64,000 bases of DNA from CAYYTU01 sp964474655 (GTDB taxonomy: Bacteria; Chloroflexota; Anaerolineae; B4-G1): positions 1-64,000 of the forward strand of contig CAYYTU010000004.1 in NCBI GenBank assembly GCA_964474655.1, given 5' to 3'. A model generated the notes under the pieces. It searched no databases. It was given only the letters and a program-made list of their open reading frames with translations, and was not told the DNA's origin. Within the stretch, counting starts at the first letter, position 1; every line of letters starts with the position of its first letter. Both the position numbers and the translations under genes were made by a program. Shown piece after piece: positions 41,612 to 50,404 of this stretch.

Positions 41612-42544
41612 ATGATTTGGTCTGAACATTCCCAAGAACGAACGACGTTGCTCAAAGTGGATAACGACGAGGATCGCCCTCCACAAACCTCAGTGCTTGA
41701 TCACAGGCCGACCAAAAGCACGGTCAGGCAGGCTTTGCGGCCGGCCGCTGCGCGTCTCCGTCCCATCACGAAAACACCTCGCCTTGAGGCCGAAGTGCTT
41801 CTGACACACGTTCTAGACACGGCCCGATCCACGCTTTTGGCCCACCCCGAACGGGATCTTTATCCCGATCAGGTGGCACAGTATCGCGATCTCGTGGCCC
41901 GTCGAGCCTCAAACTACCCTTTGCCTTATCTGACCGGGACATGTGAATTCTACGGTATGGACTTCGAGGTCACGCCGGAGGTGATGATCCCGCGTCCGGA
42001 GACGGAGACGTTGGTAGAGATGGCCCTGGAGCGCGAACCGGCATCCATCATCGACGTGGGCACTGGCTCTGGTTGCATCGCCATCGCTCTGGCAGCCAAT
42101 CTGCCCACTGCCAGCATCTACGCCATCGATATTTCCTCCGCAGCGCTTGCCGTCGCGCGCCGCAACGCGGAGCAGTATGGAGTCGAGGATCGCGTGCGGC
42201 TGATCGTGGGCGATGTGCTCACGCCGCGCCCCAGCTCGGTCGATCTGATCGTCTCGAATCCCCCTTATGTCTCTGCCAACGAGTGGTCGACGCTGCCGGA
42301 TTCGGTGCTCCATCACGAACCACGCCTGGCGCTCGACGGCGGCCCTGATGGACTATCCATCATCCGGCAGCTGTTGCTGGAAGCGCAGGGAACGTTGAAG
42401 TCCAACGGCAGCTTGTTGATCGAGATCGGCGCCCAGCAGGGTCAAGCAGCGAGGCAACTGGCTCACACCTACTTCCCCCAGGCCGAGATAGACATCCATC
42501 CCGACTTAGCCGGCCGCGATCGAGTGCTGGAGGTGGAGACGTGA
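41612..42544 (+). CDS. prmC: Release factor glutamine methyltransferase
   Basis: 310 residues. It N5-methylates the GGQ glutamine of RF1/RF2. A helical N-terminal domain precedes the Rossmann-type SAM site with DVGTGSGCIAIALA, and the catalytic NPPY motif is at 216-219. PEVMIPRPETE is a further family hallmark. The first 35 residues look unconserved, so the true start may lie further in. It directly follows its substrate gene prfA. The last four bases overlap the GTG start of the HAD gene. Confidence 0.95.
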   Translation: MIWSEHSQERTTLLKVDNDEDRPPQTSVLDHRPTKSTVRQALRPAAARLRPITKTPRLEAEVLLTHVLDTARSTLLAHPERDLYPDQVAQYRDLVARRASNYPLPYLTGTCEFYGMDFEVTPEVMIPRPETETLVEMALEREPASIIDVGTGSGCIAIALAANLPTASIYAIDISSAALAVARRNAEQYGVEDRVRLIVGDVLTPRPSSVDLIVSNPPYVSANEWSTLPDSVLHHEPRLALDGGPDGLSIIRQLLLEAQGTLKSNGSLLIEIGAQQGQAARQLAHTYFPQAEIDIHPDLAGRDRVLEVET

Positions 42545-43341
42545 TCCAGCTGGTAGCGCTTGATCTGGACGGCACGCTGATCGGTGATCAATTCACGATC
42601 TCCGACAACGTGTGCCAGGCCGTCGCCGAGGCGCAAGCACACGGTGTCACTGTCACGCTGGCCACGGGCAGGATGTTCGAATCCACGGTCCCTTTCGCCC
42701 GCCGGTTGAACATCACCGCCCCGCTAATTTGTTATCAGGGTGGATTGATCCAGGCGCCGGCAGCCGAAGGACCGCTCTACCAGGCCACGATGGACCCCGC
42801 GCTGGTGCGAGAGGCGCTGGCCTGGCAGATGGAGCGGGGCTGGCACATCGTCATCTATGCCGATGATGCCCTCTTCGCCGCCGAACGCCGATATCCAGAG
42901 GACTTCTACCGCGAGCTGCTGGGGCAGAACTTCCACTGGGTCGACGACTGGGCCGATGTGTTGGAGCAACGCCAACCGGTCAAGTTCCTCTTCGTGGCCG
43001 AACCATCCGAGGCCGACGTTATTGAGGCTGCGATGCGAGAGCGGTTCGAGGGGCAGATGGAGATCGTGCGTTCCCACGCGATGTTCGTCGAGGGAAATCC
43101 GCTGGGCGTGTCCAAAGGCGAAGCGCTGCGACGGCTGGCCGATCACCTCGATGTTCCTCAAAGCCAAGTGATGGCGGTCGGCGATCAGGGCAACGACGTG
43201 ACGATGATCGAGTGGGCCGGCGTTGGCGTGGCGATGGAGAATGGGAGCGCGGCGGTCAAAGCGGTGGCCGATTGGGTCGCCCCGCCGCTGAAGGAAGATG
43301 GTGCGGCGACAGCTATTCGGCAGTTCGTGCTGGACAGCTGA
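42541..43341 (+). CDS. HAD-superfamily hydrolase, Cof subfamily
   Basis: 266 residues. Motif I LDLDGTLIGDQF (about 6-17) has both catalytic Asp. Motif II contains TLATGRMF. Motifs III/IV include GVSKGEALRRLAD and MAVGDQGNDVTMIEWAGVGV. The alpha/beta cap is of type C2B as in Cof proteins, which dephosphorylate sugar phosphates, FMN or similar. The substrate is open. The GTG start overlaps the prmC stop codon by 4 bases, so the two are translationally coupled. Confidence 0.92.
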   Translation: MIQLVALDLDGTLIGDQFTISDNVCQAVAEAQAHGVTVTLATGRMFESTVPFARRLNITAPLICYQGGLIQAPAAEGPLYQATMDPALVREALAWQMERGWHIVIYADDALFAAERRYPEDFYRELLGQNFHWVDDWADVLEQRQPVKFLFVAEPSEADVIEAAMRERFEGQMEIVRSHAMFVEGNPLGVSKGEALRRLADHLDVPQSQVMAVGDQGNDVTMIEWAGVGVAMENGSAAVKAVADWVAPPLKEDGAATAIRQFVLDS

Positions 43342-43395
43342 CATAGCCCCAGCCCGATATGCTGAGCAGGCTCATCGTTGTCCTCGGGTAACCCC

Positions 43396-44145
43396 TCAGG
43401 CTTTCTTTTCCACAATCAGAAGATGTGAGAGGCCAAAGAGACGTAACGGCGTGTGCTCCAGGCTATGGGTGATGGTGCGCAGCAGGCGGCCCAGAGCACC
43501 TGTACGGGCGATGATGTTATCGTATCCGGGGTAAACCTGGGTATGGTGGAGGACGTGGACAGCGAGGCCATCGAAGAGCTGCCGGAGGCCGCTCACTGTG
43601 TAGGCCCGTACGTGTGGCGCCAACCGGTTCCGCAGTTGCGCGGGGAGCCAGTTGACCAGCGGCGCGTTGCCAAAGTGGTACTCCCCTCGCCAGAATATGC
43701 CGTGCGTCTCGAAGGGATAGAGGCGATTGGGGACGAAGACCACAATCCGCCCGCCGAGGCGCGTCACCCGCACCATCTCCTCGACGCAGGCCCGGTCATC
43801 AGCGACATGCTCCAGCACCTCGTGGGAGAAGACGACATCGAAGGTTCTATTTGGGAAGGGGATCTGCTCTCCCAACGCCTCCACCACGCCAGCGGCGCGC
43901 CCCAACGCCTCTTGCGCCCGGTCGTGTTCAATCTCTACCCCGTAGACGTGAGGCGTCTCACGTTGAAAGGCATCGGTGTACATTCCGACGCCGCAACCCA
44001 CGTCCAGCACGCGCCGGTCAATCAGCTTGACCCAGCGCCGCACCAGCTGGAAGCGCCGCTCTTGCCCCGCTCGCCAGACGTAGGAGGGGTGCCCACGCGT
44101 AGCGGCCTTATCGTTGACCGAATTTGTCTCTTCTCGGCCGCTCAT
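43396..44145 (-). CDS. Class I SAM-dependent methyltransferase
   Basis: 249 residues. A SAM-binding motif I, VLDVGCGVGMYTDAF (about 47-61), is followed by acidic VYGVEIEHDRA, then FDVVFSHEVLEHVADD, which is typical of UbiG/BioC-like methyltransferases. An aromatic-rich C-terminal part with YPFETHGIFW and YHFGNAP probably forms the acceptor site. The acceptor is unknown. ATG 44145 (MSGREETNS) is preferred; upstream residues overlap ubiX and look uncoded. Confidence 0.85.
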   Translation of the reverse strand: MSGREETNSVNDKAATRGHPSYVWRAGQERRFQLVRRWVKLIDRRVLDVGCGVGMYTDAFQRETPHVYGVEIEHDRAQEALGRAAGVVEALGEQIPFPNRTFDVVFSHEVLEHVADDRACVEEMVRVTRLGGRIVVFVPNRLYPFETHGIFWRGEYHFGNAPLVNWLPAQLRNRLAPHVRAYTVSGLRQLFDGLAVHVLHHTQVYPGYDNIIARTGALGRLLRTITHSLEHTPLRLFGLSHLLIVEKKA

Positions 44146-44167
44146 ATCAGTTAGCGAGGCTATGCGC

Positions 44168-44779
44168 TTATGCGCTCTTGGGGGCCGACGAGGCCGCTGC
44201 GTCCACCGCCTCCGCTTCTCCCCAGCGTGTGTAAAGCTGGTTGTCAATCCCCAGACGCGCCAATACTCGCCCGACGGTGGCGTCGATCAGATCGGCGATG
44301 GACTGAGGCTGTCCGTAAAGGGCTGGAATCGGCGGGAAGATGACCGCGCCGATCTCAGCAGCGCGCGCCATCAGACGCAGATGGCCCAGGTGGAGCGGGG
44401 TTTCACGCACGAGCAGCACCAGGGGACGGCCTTCCTTGAGCGTGACGTCGGCGGCGCGGCTGATCAAGTCGGCGGCGTAGGAATTCGCCACGGCTGAGAG
44501 CGTCTTGATCGAGCAGGGGGCAATGACCATACCGGCGGTAGCAAAGGAGCCACTGGCGATGGCAGCGACCAGATCGTCGGGGGCGTGTGCGTGATCGGCC
44601 AAGGCCTCGACTTGTTCCGCTGCCCAGCTGGTCTCGTAGGCGATGGTGAGCCGGGCGGGCGCGCTGATGACGAGATGCGTCTCTACTTCCGGCCGCTCGG
44701 CCAGAAGCTCCACCATTCGCACGCCGTAGATGGCCCCGCTGGCCCCAGATATACCGACCACCAATCGTCTGGATGGCAT
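44168..44779 (-). CDS. ubiX: Flavin prenyltransferase UbiX
   Basis: 203 residues. It makes prenylated FMN, the cofactor of UbiD-type decarboxylases. The N-terminal VVGISGASGAIYGVRM flavin-binding motif, IAPCSIKTLSAVANSYA, and the RPLVLLVRETPLHLGHL motif with its Glu/Arg are all present. A UbiD gene is not in the window. The adjacent ubiE-like gene makes a quinone pathway role likely. Confidence 0.94.
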   Translation of the reverse strand: MPSRRLVVGISGASGAIYGVRMVELLAERPEVETHLVISAPARLTIAYETSWAAEQVEALADHAHAPDDLVAAIASGSFATAGMVIAPCSIKTLSAVANSYAADLISRAADVTLKEGRPLVLLVRETPLHLGHLRLMARAAEIGAVIFPPIPALYGQPQSIADLIDATVGRVLARLGIDNQLYTRWGEAEAVDAAASSAPKSA

Positions 44780-44782
44780 ATC

Positions 44783-45493
44783 TCAGCGCTGACCGACGTG
44801 GAGCATAATGCTACCCAGGACCAACATCTGGTAGCGCACGTTTTGCCATCCGGCTTGTTCCATAGTCGCTTTCATCCCCTCTGGCGTCTGGAAGCTCTGT
44901 ACAGAGCGAGGCAGGTAGCGATAGGCCGCCGGCTGCCCACTCAGCAGCCCCGTGATACGCGGCATAACGTCGGCGAAGTAGAAACGGAATAGCGTGCGGA
45001 AGACGGGGATGCGGGGCCAGGTCATCTCCAGGCAGACCACACGCCCTCCTCGACGGACTACGCGGTGCTGCTCGGTCAGGGAGGCTGGCACATCGGGCAC
45101 GTTCCGCATCACGAAAGCGCTCACCGCCATGTCGAAGTATTCCTCGGGGAATGGAAGACGAGTGCCGTCGCCTTGCATCCATCGAATCATCTCGCCGCCC
45201 GGTTTCTCCCGGCCCAGGCTCATCATCGCTGTCGTGGGGTCAAGCCCGACGATGTTAGCATCGGGCCAGCGCTCTAACAGGGCTAGCGCCATATCGCCGG
45301 TGCCGACGCCCACATCGAGCACTCGCCCCTCCGGCGGCAACTGGGCCGCCTCGGCGGCGACCTGACGCCAACGCCGATCTTGCCCTAGCGACATCAATCG
45401 CCCCAGCGCATCATAATGATCAGCGATATGCCGAAACAGCCGCGGGGTATCGGAGGGATCGGTATATTCAACCCCTTGTGACCGGGAGCTCAC
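44783..45493 (-). CDS. ubiE: Demethylmenaquinone/ubiquinone methyltransferase
   Basis: 236 residues of the UbiE/MenG family. It has FRHIADHYDALGRLMSLGQD at the N terminus, SAM motif VLDVGVGTGDMALAL, GDGTRLPFPEEYFDMAVSAF, and the conserved RVVCLEMTWPRIPVFR and YRYLPRSVQSFQTPEGM. It catalyses the last C-methylation in quinone synthesis. In a Chloroflexota-type organism the product is most likely menaquinone. GTG start with GGAAAGGAAG upstream. It is read before ubiX with a 3-base gap. Confidence 0.92.
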   Translation of the reverse strand: MSSRSQGVEYTDPSDTPRLFRHIADHYDALGRLMSLGQDRRWRQVAAEAAQLPPEGRVLDVGVGTGDMALALLERWPDANIVGLDPTTAMMSLGREKPGGEMIRWMQGDGTRLPFPEEYFDMAVSAFVMRNVPDVPASLTEQHRVVRRGGRVVCLEMTWPRIPVFRTLFRFYFADVMPRITGLLSGQPAAYRYLPRSVQSFQTPEGMKATMEQAGWQNVRYQMLVLGSIMLHVGQR

Positions 45494-45539
45494 GCCCCAC
45501 GCTTCCTTTCCGTCGGGGTATCAACACCAGTGGTCTGGA

Positions 45540-45965
45540 TCAGTGACAACTGCAATCGCAATCCTTTTCGTCGCCGTGACAATCGCAGGCCTCCACGATA
45601 GCCTCAATCTCGACCCGGCCTCCCAGCGGGAGCGCGGCGACCTCCACCGCCGACCGCGCTGGCGGGCGCTCTGAGAAGAACTCGGCATAAACGGCGTTCA
45701 TACGGGGAAACTCGTCCATATCCTGCAAAAAGACGGTGACCTTGACCACGTGTTCCAGGCAAGATCCGCTGGCTTCGATCACGCCTTTCAGGTTTTCCAA
45801 CGCCTGACGAGTCTGGCTCTCGATATCTGGCCCAGCGAAATCCTTTGTACCAGGGATTAGTCCCAACTGCCCGGCGCTGAAGACTAGGCTGCCCAGACGT
45901 ACGCCTTGTGAATAGGGACCAACCGCAGCCGGGGCTTTATCGGTGGCGATGATCTCTTTTTCCAT
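45540..45965 (-). CDS. ridA: RidA-family enamine/imine deaminase with Cys/His-rich tail
   Basis: 141 residues. The first 125 match RidA in full: PAAVGPYSQGVRLGSLVFSA, GQTRQALENL-type segment, KVTVFLQDMDEF, and the active-site Arg in PPARSAVEVAALPLGG. It destroys reactive enamines produced by PLP enzymes. The last 15 residues, CDCHGDEKDCDCSCH, are not part of the family. They contain five Cys and two His and look like a metal-binding tail. AGGAGG is 5 bases upstream of the ATG. It lies 46 bases upstream of ubiE on the same strand. Confidence 0.92.
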   Translation of the reverse strand: MEKEIIATDKAPAAVGPYSQGVRLGSLVFSAGQLGLIPGTKDFAGPDIESQTRQALENLKGVIEASGSCLEHVVKVTVFLQDMDEFPRMNAVYAEFFSERPPARSAVEVAALPLGGRVEIEAIVEACDCHGDEKDCDCSCH

Positions 45966-46133
45966 CAATGCCTCCTGTTTGAGTCTCAAGTCTGCACCAA
46001 AGCGAAAACGTTTTGTGGAGCTGCGGGGATTATAGCCCGCTCGATTTACAGCGTCAACCGCAAACGGCTCGCTAATAATTTTGTACCAGACCTGCTCACG
46101 GCTGGACCTGCACCACCTTAAACCGTTGACCAA

Positions 46134-46317
46134 GTGAAGTGGAAGAAACGAGTTTTCGGACAGCCCCGTATTTGGTCAGCGTGTTAGGCATCGCCCCCCC
46201 CACAGCTGGAGGCGTGGACTGTCGTCCACGCCGAGCACCACACGAAGTCCCAAGCCATACTTACTTGGACTTAGGGTGCCTGGGAACTGCTTCGTTTACC
46301 CAGAAACGGGGCCTTAT
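46134..46317. other. Gene-free stretch with a partial family A repeat
   Basis: No gene is recognised between ridA and the rpmH promoter. 46266-46305 (AGGGTGCCTGGGAACTGCTTCG) resembles the right end of the family A repeat at 57199-57286. A short hairpin GCGTGGAC-TGTC-GTCCACGC occurs at about 46212-46231. Confidence 0.45.
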
Positions 46318-46346
46318 TTGACCGCTTCTATCTCTTAAGGTATAAT
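46318..46346 (+). promoter_or_regulatory. Promoter of rpmH operon
   Basis: TTGACC (46318-46323), 17 bp, TATAAT (46341-46346). The expected start near 46353 gives a structured leader of about 133 nt. Confidence 0.8.
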
Positions 46347-46397
46347 TTACATTCCGACTGTTGAATTTATGCGAGCGTCTATCCGGGTGTGATCGGG

Positions 46398-46429
46398 CTC
46401 CCACGCCGTTCGAGTTATGGGCGTGGGAG
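46398..46429 (+). other. Hairpin in the rpmH leader
   Basis: CTCCCACGCC (46398-46407) pairs perfectly with GGCGTGGGAG (46420-46429) around a 12-nt loop. A second small hairpin (GCTACC/GGTAGC) follows near 46441-46453. No T-run follows. The structure lies between promoter and L34 start and could be a ribosomal-protein-type control site. Confidence 0.5.
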
Positions 46430-46485
46430 TACATCTGTTAGCTACCGGGTAGCCGTGAGCCTGTTGAGAGTATGGGGAGGAGAAA

Positions 46486-46662
46486 ATGCCTAAGCGAACA
46501 TACCAACCCAAGAAACGGAAACGCAAACGAAAACACGGCTTTCGAGCACGTCAGTCGACCAAAAGCGGACGCAAAATCATCAAGCGTCGACGCAAAAAAG
46601 GGCGAAAGCGACTGGCTGTCGGTAAGCGCCAGGCGAAGAAGTGGAACTGGAAGGAGAAGTAA
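46486..46662 (+). CDS. rpmH: 50S ribosomal protein L34
   Basis: 58 residues, very basic: MPKRTYQPKKRKRKRKHGFR at the N terminus, then RKIIKRRRKKGRKRLAVG. This is the conserved L34 sequence with a short C-terminal extension (KRQAKKWNWKEK). GGGGAGGAG precedes the ATG. It opens the classic rpmH-rnpA-yidD-yidC-khpB cluster. Confidence 0.97.
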   Translation: MPKRTYQPKKRKRKRKHGFRARQSTKSGRKIIKRRRKKGRKRLAVGKRQAKKWNWKEK

Positions 46663-46758
46663 TCCCTTGCCGCTGCTTTATGCCGATAAAGGGGTAAAGC
46701 AGCGGTCAGCTCAGAGAGCGCCACTCGCGCTAAATCGGGTGCGGTACGTCCAGATTGA

Positions 46759-47097
46759 ATGGAGCGACGAATTCGGCTACGGCGGGCGGGCGATGTCCAG
46801 CAGGTGTACGAGGAGGGCCATTCTTGGGCTCACCCGTTGCTGGTGCTCATCGCTCGTCCCAGTGAACTCGAGTTCAGCCGCGTGGGCGTCACGGCCAGCC
46901 GAAAGGTAGGAAATGCTGTGGAACGTAATCGAGCTAAACGCCTTCTGCGTGAGGCAGCACGTCATCTTTATCCGCAGTTTGAAGCTGCTGGACAAGATAT
47001 CGTGTTGATAGCGCGGCCTCAAATCGTGGGGGTAAAGGAACCAGCAGTTGAAGAAGCACTCTCCACCTTGCTGGATCGAGCTGGATTGTGCGCCTAG
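46759..47097 (+). CDS. rnpA: Ribonuclease P protein component
   Basis: 112 residues. The RNR motif GNAVERNRAKRLLREAAR (about 51-68) that binds RNase P RNA is intact, preceded by RVGVTASRKV. It matures tRNA 5' ends with the RNA subunit, which is not in this window. It lies 96 bases after rpmH and has only 1 base between its stop codon and yidD. Confidence 0.95.
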   Translation: MERRIRLRRAGDVQQVYEEGHSWAHPLLVLIARPSELEFSRVGVTASRKVGNAVERNRAKRLLREAARHLYPQFEAAGQDIVLIARPQIVGVKEPAVEEALSTLLDRAGLCA

Positions 47098-47098
47098 T

Positions 47099-47419
47099 AT
47101 GTTGAACTGGAAAAGATCAGGCGAAACGGGATTGAACCTCAACGGTAGCCTCCACGCAACTGACAAGGACCCCACACAAGATTATAGAGGGCCGAAAGCC
47201 ATTCTGCTGGGGGTCATTCGTCTCTACCAGATAACCCTGTCGCGTCTGCTCCCTCCGGCGTGTCGCTTTACCCCTTCCTGTTCTCAATATAGTTACGAGG
47301 CCATCGCCCGCCACGGCGCTATACGTGGCATAGGGCTGGCCATCAAACGAATTACTCGCTGCCATCCGTTTAACCCGGGTGGCTATGACCCTGTGCCTGA
47401 CTTGGAGGAGGATACGTAA
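47099..47419 (+). CDS. yidD: Membrane protein insertion efficiency factor YidD
   Basis: 106 residues. The conserved core LGVIRLYQITLSRLLPPACR, FTPSCSQYSYEAIARHG, and CHPFNPGGYDPVP with its Cys residues is complete. A 33-residue N-terminal extension is not conserved. It is membrane-associated and assists YidC. ATG 47099 is directly after the rnpA stop codon. Confidence 0.94.
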   Translation: MLNWKRSGETGLNLNGSLHATDKDPTQDYRGPKAILLGVIRLYQITLSRLLPPACRFTPSCSQYSYEAIARHGAIRGIGLAIKRITRCHPFNPGGYDPVPDLEEDT

Positions 47420-48553
47420 TTGAATCGTCTTTGGACGCGACGCTGGCCCCCCTTACTGACGGTGTTGGCCGCGCTACTTTTCGTCACCAGTGGCTGTGCT
47501 GGAGGCGCTGCCAGAGCCTCGAGCTGGACCGGTATGACCATTGCAGGAGAGATGATCTACGCTGCAGATTTGCAACAGGTCATCGCGCTGGATACAGAGG
47601 ACGGCCAGCCGGTCTGGACATTCCCCAACAACCAACAAGATGACGACCGTGGCATGTTTTACGTCACGCCGACCGTGGGCGAAGGGCTGGTGATTGGAGC
47701 TTCTCAGCTATCCTCGGGCGGTATCATCAGCCAACAAGATGATATTATTTGGGCGTTGGATATAGAGACTGGCGAAGAGGTCTGGCGTTTCGAGGATGCC
47801 TCGGGGCGCTACGTCGAGGGCGGTGTTTTGAGCGACGGGCTCTTCGTCATTGGCAATGATGATGGCAACATCTACGCGCTGGACGTCGAAAGCGGAACGC
47901 TCAGATGGACCTTCAAAACCGGTAACAGCGTATGGGCCACCCCTCTCATTGCCGATGACACCGTCTACGTGGGCTCAATGGATAGACGTTTCTACGCCCT
48001 TACGCTGGACGACGGACAAAAAAAGTGGGATTTCGCCACTAAAGGCGCTTTCGCTGGAACGCCGGCCTTGCTCGACGGGACGCTTTACATCGGCGCCTTC
48101 GACGACACCCTATACGCCTTGGATGCGGCCACCGGGGAAGAAGAATGGCAGATCCAAGGTGCTAACTGGTTCTGGGGTAGCCCCGCGATTGACGACGACA
48201 CAATCTACGCCGTCGACGTGGATGGCAACGTCTACGCTCTCGCTGCAACAAGTGGCGAGGAACGCTGGCGAGAAGCCCTTGAGACGCCAGTGCGGGCCGG
48301 AGCAGTGTTGTCCGACGATGGAAGTCGTCTGTTCATAGGCTCCGAAGACGGCACGCTCTACACGCTGGATGCCGCCAACGGCTCTCTGATGTGGCGAAAC
48401 GAGAGTGAGGGGCGCGTCCTTTCGAGCCCGGTCGTGAGCGGTTCGACAGTTTACAAACCGCTTATCTATGGGCCACATCGCATCATTGCGCTCCATATCG
48501 ACAATGGTCGCGAGCTGTGGGCCTATCCACAGGTAGAGGAAGAGCAGGAGTAG
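47420..48553 (+). CDS. PQQ-like beta-propeller lipoprotein (BamB-like)
   Basis: 377 residues. A lipoprotein signal ends in TSGC (about 23-26). The mature part is a propeller of about seven to eight repeats, each near 40 residues, with the tryptophan-docking pattern (for example IIWALDIETGEEVWRFED, YALDVESGTLRWTF, YALDAATGEEEWQI, TLDAANGSLMWRN). Such propellers serve as protein-binding platforms. It starts with TTG right after the yidD stop codon and is followed by yidC after 9 bases. A role as partner of membrane insertion or surface protein assembly is an inference from this placing. Confidence 0.88.
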   Translation: MNRLWTRRWPPLLTVLAALLFVTSGCAGGAARASSWTGMTIAGEMIYAADLQQVIALDTEDGQPVWTFPNNQQDDDRGMFYVTPTVGEGLVIGASQLSSGGIISQQDDIIWALDIETGEEVWRFEDASGRYVEGGVLSDGLFVIGNDDGNIYALDVESGTLRWTFKTGNSVWATPLIADDTVYVGSMDRRFYALTLDDGQKKWDFATKGAFAGTPALLDGTLYIGAFDDTLYALDAATGEEEWQIQGANWFWGSPAIDDDTIYAVDVDGNVYALAATSGEERWREALETPVRAGAVLSDDGSRLFIGSEDGTLYTLDAANGSLMWRNESEGRVLSSPVVSGSTVYKPLIYGPHRIIALHIDNGRELWAYPQVEEEQE

Positions 48554-48562
48554 AAACCACCA

Positions 48563-49342
48563 GTGTTTGATTTTATAGCCTATCCCTTAGCTAACTTGTT
48601 GCTTCTTTTTTACAACTTTCTGGGCCACCAAACGGTCGTCGCCATCGCCGTGCTGACGATTCTGATCCGACTTCTCATCTTGCCCTTGACGCTAGGCCAA
48701 CAACGATCAGCACAGAAGATGCGCGAGCTACAACCAGAGATCGACAAACTGCGCGAAAAATATAGCGACAATCAGGAGAAACTGGCCGAGGAGCAAATGA
48801 AACTCTGGCGAGAGGCCGGGGTAAACCCAGCGGGTGGGTGCCTGCCAGTCCTGATCCAGCTACCGATTATGATCGGACTCTATCGGGCCATCACTTACTG
48901 CGTGCCATCCACCCCTTTGCAGCTGTTCCAATTCTCCCAAAATATCTACAAATGGCTACCGGGCATCGAAGGGTTGGTACCGTTGCAAAGCACATTCCTG
49001 GGCGTAGACCTGGGCCAGCCGCCCAGCCCCGACCAATGGTGGTCATACGCGCTACCGTTGCTGGCCTTCGTCACCTCCTGGCTACAGCAAAAGATGTTGA
49101 GCCCCACGATGTCCGGAGGCTCCGGCGATGGACAGTCGCAGACAGAGATGATGACCCAACAGATGCAGATTATGATGCCCTTGATGTTCGGGTTCATCGC
49201 CCTCCAATATGCAACCGGGCTCTCCTTTTACTTCATCATCTCCAACCTGGTGGGGATAGCGCAATACTACTTCATCAATAACTCACAAGAGGAAAGCCCT
49301 TCTGATCCAAAACCGCAGCGGCGAAAGCCTCCCAAGCAATAG
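48563..49342 (+). CDS. yidC: Membrane protein insertase YidC/Oxa1
   Basis: 259 residues, short form without the large periplasmic domain of Proteobacteria. It has five transmembrane segments, with the conserved groove Arg in LTILIRLLILPLTLGQQRSA, the cytoplasmic coiled hairpin KMRELQPEIDKLREKYSDN, and the GGCLPVLIQLPIMIGLYRAI segment. The C-terminal tail is basic (PKPQRRKPPKQ), which may touch the ribosome. It inserts small membrane proteins alone or with Sec. GTG start. Confidence 0.95.
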   Translation: MFDFIAYPLANLLLLFYNFLGHQTVVAIAVLTILIRLLILPLTLGQQRSAQKMRELQPEIDKLREKYSDNQEKLAEEQMKLWREAGVNPAGGCLPVLIQLPIMIGLYRAITYCVPSTPLQLFQFSQNIYKWLPGIEGLVPLQSTFLGVDLGQPPSPDQWWSYALPLLAFVTSWLQQKMLSPTMSGGSGDGQSQTEMMTQQMQIMMPLMFGFIALQYATGLSFYFIISNLVGIAQYYFINNSQEESPSDPKPQRRKPPKQ

Positions 49343-49474
49343 ATCACTCCCCGAAACGGCCCCCAGCCTCGCAGGGAGCTAACCCAGTTCGCTCGGGGGC
49401 CTCAGCTGAAAGATTTTTTCGGCAATAGATTCATTATTGATTCGCGTTGAGCGATTGTCGGAGGAGAACAGTCG

Positions 49475-50371
49475 ATGGTAAACAAAGAACGAGTGATAGA
49501 GACAGCGGGTAAAGACGTAGAATCGGCAATCAGCACCGGCCTGGCACAGCTTGGCGTTGAGCGCGATGACGTCGAGATCGAAGTGCTGGATGAGGGCCGG
49601 CAAGGTATGTTCGGCATCGGGGCCCGGGCGGCCCGCGTGCGCCTGACGACCACGGTTTCCAAAGAGCCCAAGTCAGAGCCGTCCCCTATGCCGGAAGAGC
49701 CGGAACCCCCAGCAGAGCCCAAGAAGCCCAAGAAGCCAAAGAAACCGCCGGAACCGACGAAGACGAAGCCGCCAGAACCGGAGCCGGAGCCAGCGCCGAG
49801 CGGACCAGAAGAGGTCGAGGAGATCGAACCCGCGCCCCACAAACCAGAAAAACCGGTCCAGCCAGCTTCCCAGCCCGAACCTTCTGTCTCCGATGCCGTG
49901 GAACGCGAGGTGGTCTATGGCGTGACGGAAGATCTACTAGCGATTATGGATATGGAAAACGCGCAGATCCACGTTGAGCGCGCCGAGCCCGGCCCCAACG
50001 ACAGCAAGGTGCCACCGTGGGAGATCGACGTGCGCGGCTCCGGCACCGACGCGCTGATCGGCCACCACGGTGAGACACTCGACGCTTTCCAGCGCATCAT
50101 ACGGCTGATCGTCGGGCGCGAGATGAGATCGTGGGTCCACCTCGTCGTGGACGTGCAGGGGTACAAAGAGGAGCGAGCCGAAAAGCTACGCGCCCTCGCC
50201 TATCGGATGGCGAACCAGGCCGTCGATAGCGAGCGCACTGTGGTGCTGGAACCTATGCCGCCCCACGAGCGCCGGGTGATCCATGTCGCGCTGTACGACG
50301 ATTCCCGGGTGACCACCGAGAGCATCGGCGAGGGCGATCGACGTCGCGTCACCATCACCTCCAAGCGATGA
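49475..50371 (+). CDS. khpB: RNA-binding protein KhpB (Jag)
   Basis: 298 residues. The N-terminal Jag domain (1-55) includes ARDD-like GVERDDVEIEVLDEGRQGMFG. A long Pro/Lys/Glu linker (about 62-145) follows, much longer than usual. A KH domain comes next (about 150-230, DALIGHHGETLDAFQRIIRL), then an R3H domain (about 232-295) with RMANQAVDSERTVVLEPMPPHERRVIH. It binds RNA, often with KhpA, and influences cell-wall growth. GGAGGAG precedes the ATG. Confidence 0.93.
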   Translation: MVNKERVIETAGKDVESAISTGLAQLGVERDDVEIEVLDEGRQGMFGIGARAARVRLTTTVSKEPKSEPSPMPEEPEPPAEPKKPKKPKKPPEPTKTKPPEPEPEPAPSGPEEVEEIEPAPHKPEKPVQPASQPEPSVSDAVEREVVYGVTEDLLAIMDMENAQIHVERAEPGPNDSKVPPWEIDVRGSGTDALIGHHGETLDAFQRIIRLIVGREMRSWVHLVVDVQGYKEERAEKLRALAYRMANQAVDSERTVVLEPMPPHERRVIHVALYDDSRVTTESIGEGDRRRVTITSKR

Positions 50372-50404
50372 GCGCACAGACCGTGACGGGGGCGAGCAAT
50401 CTTT

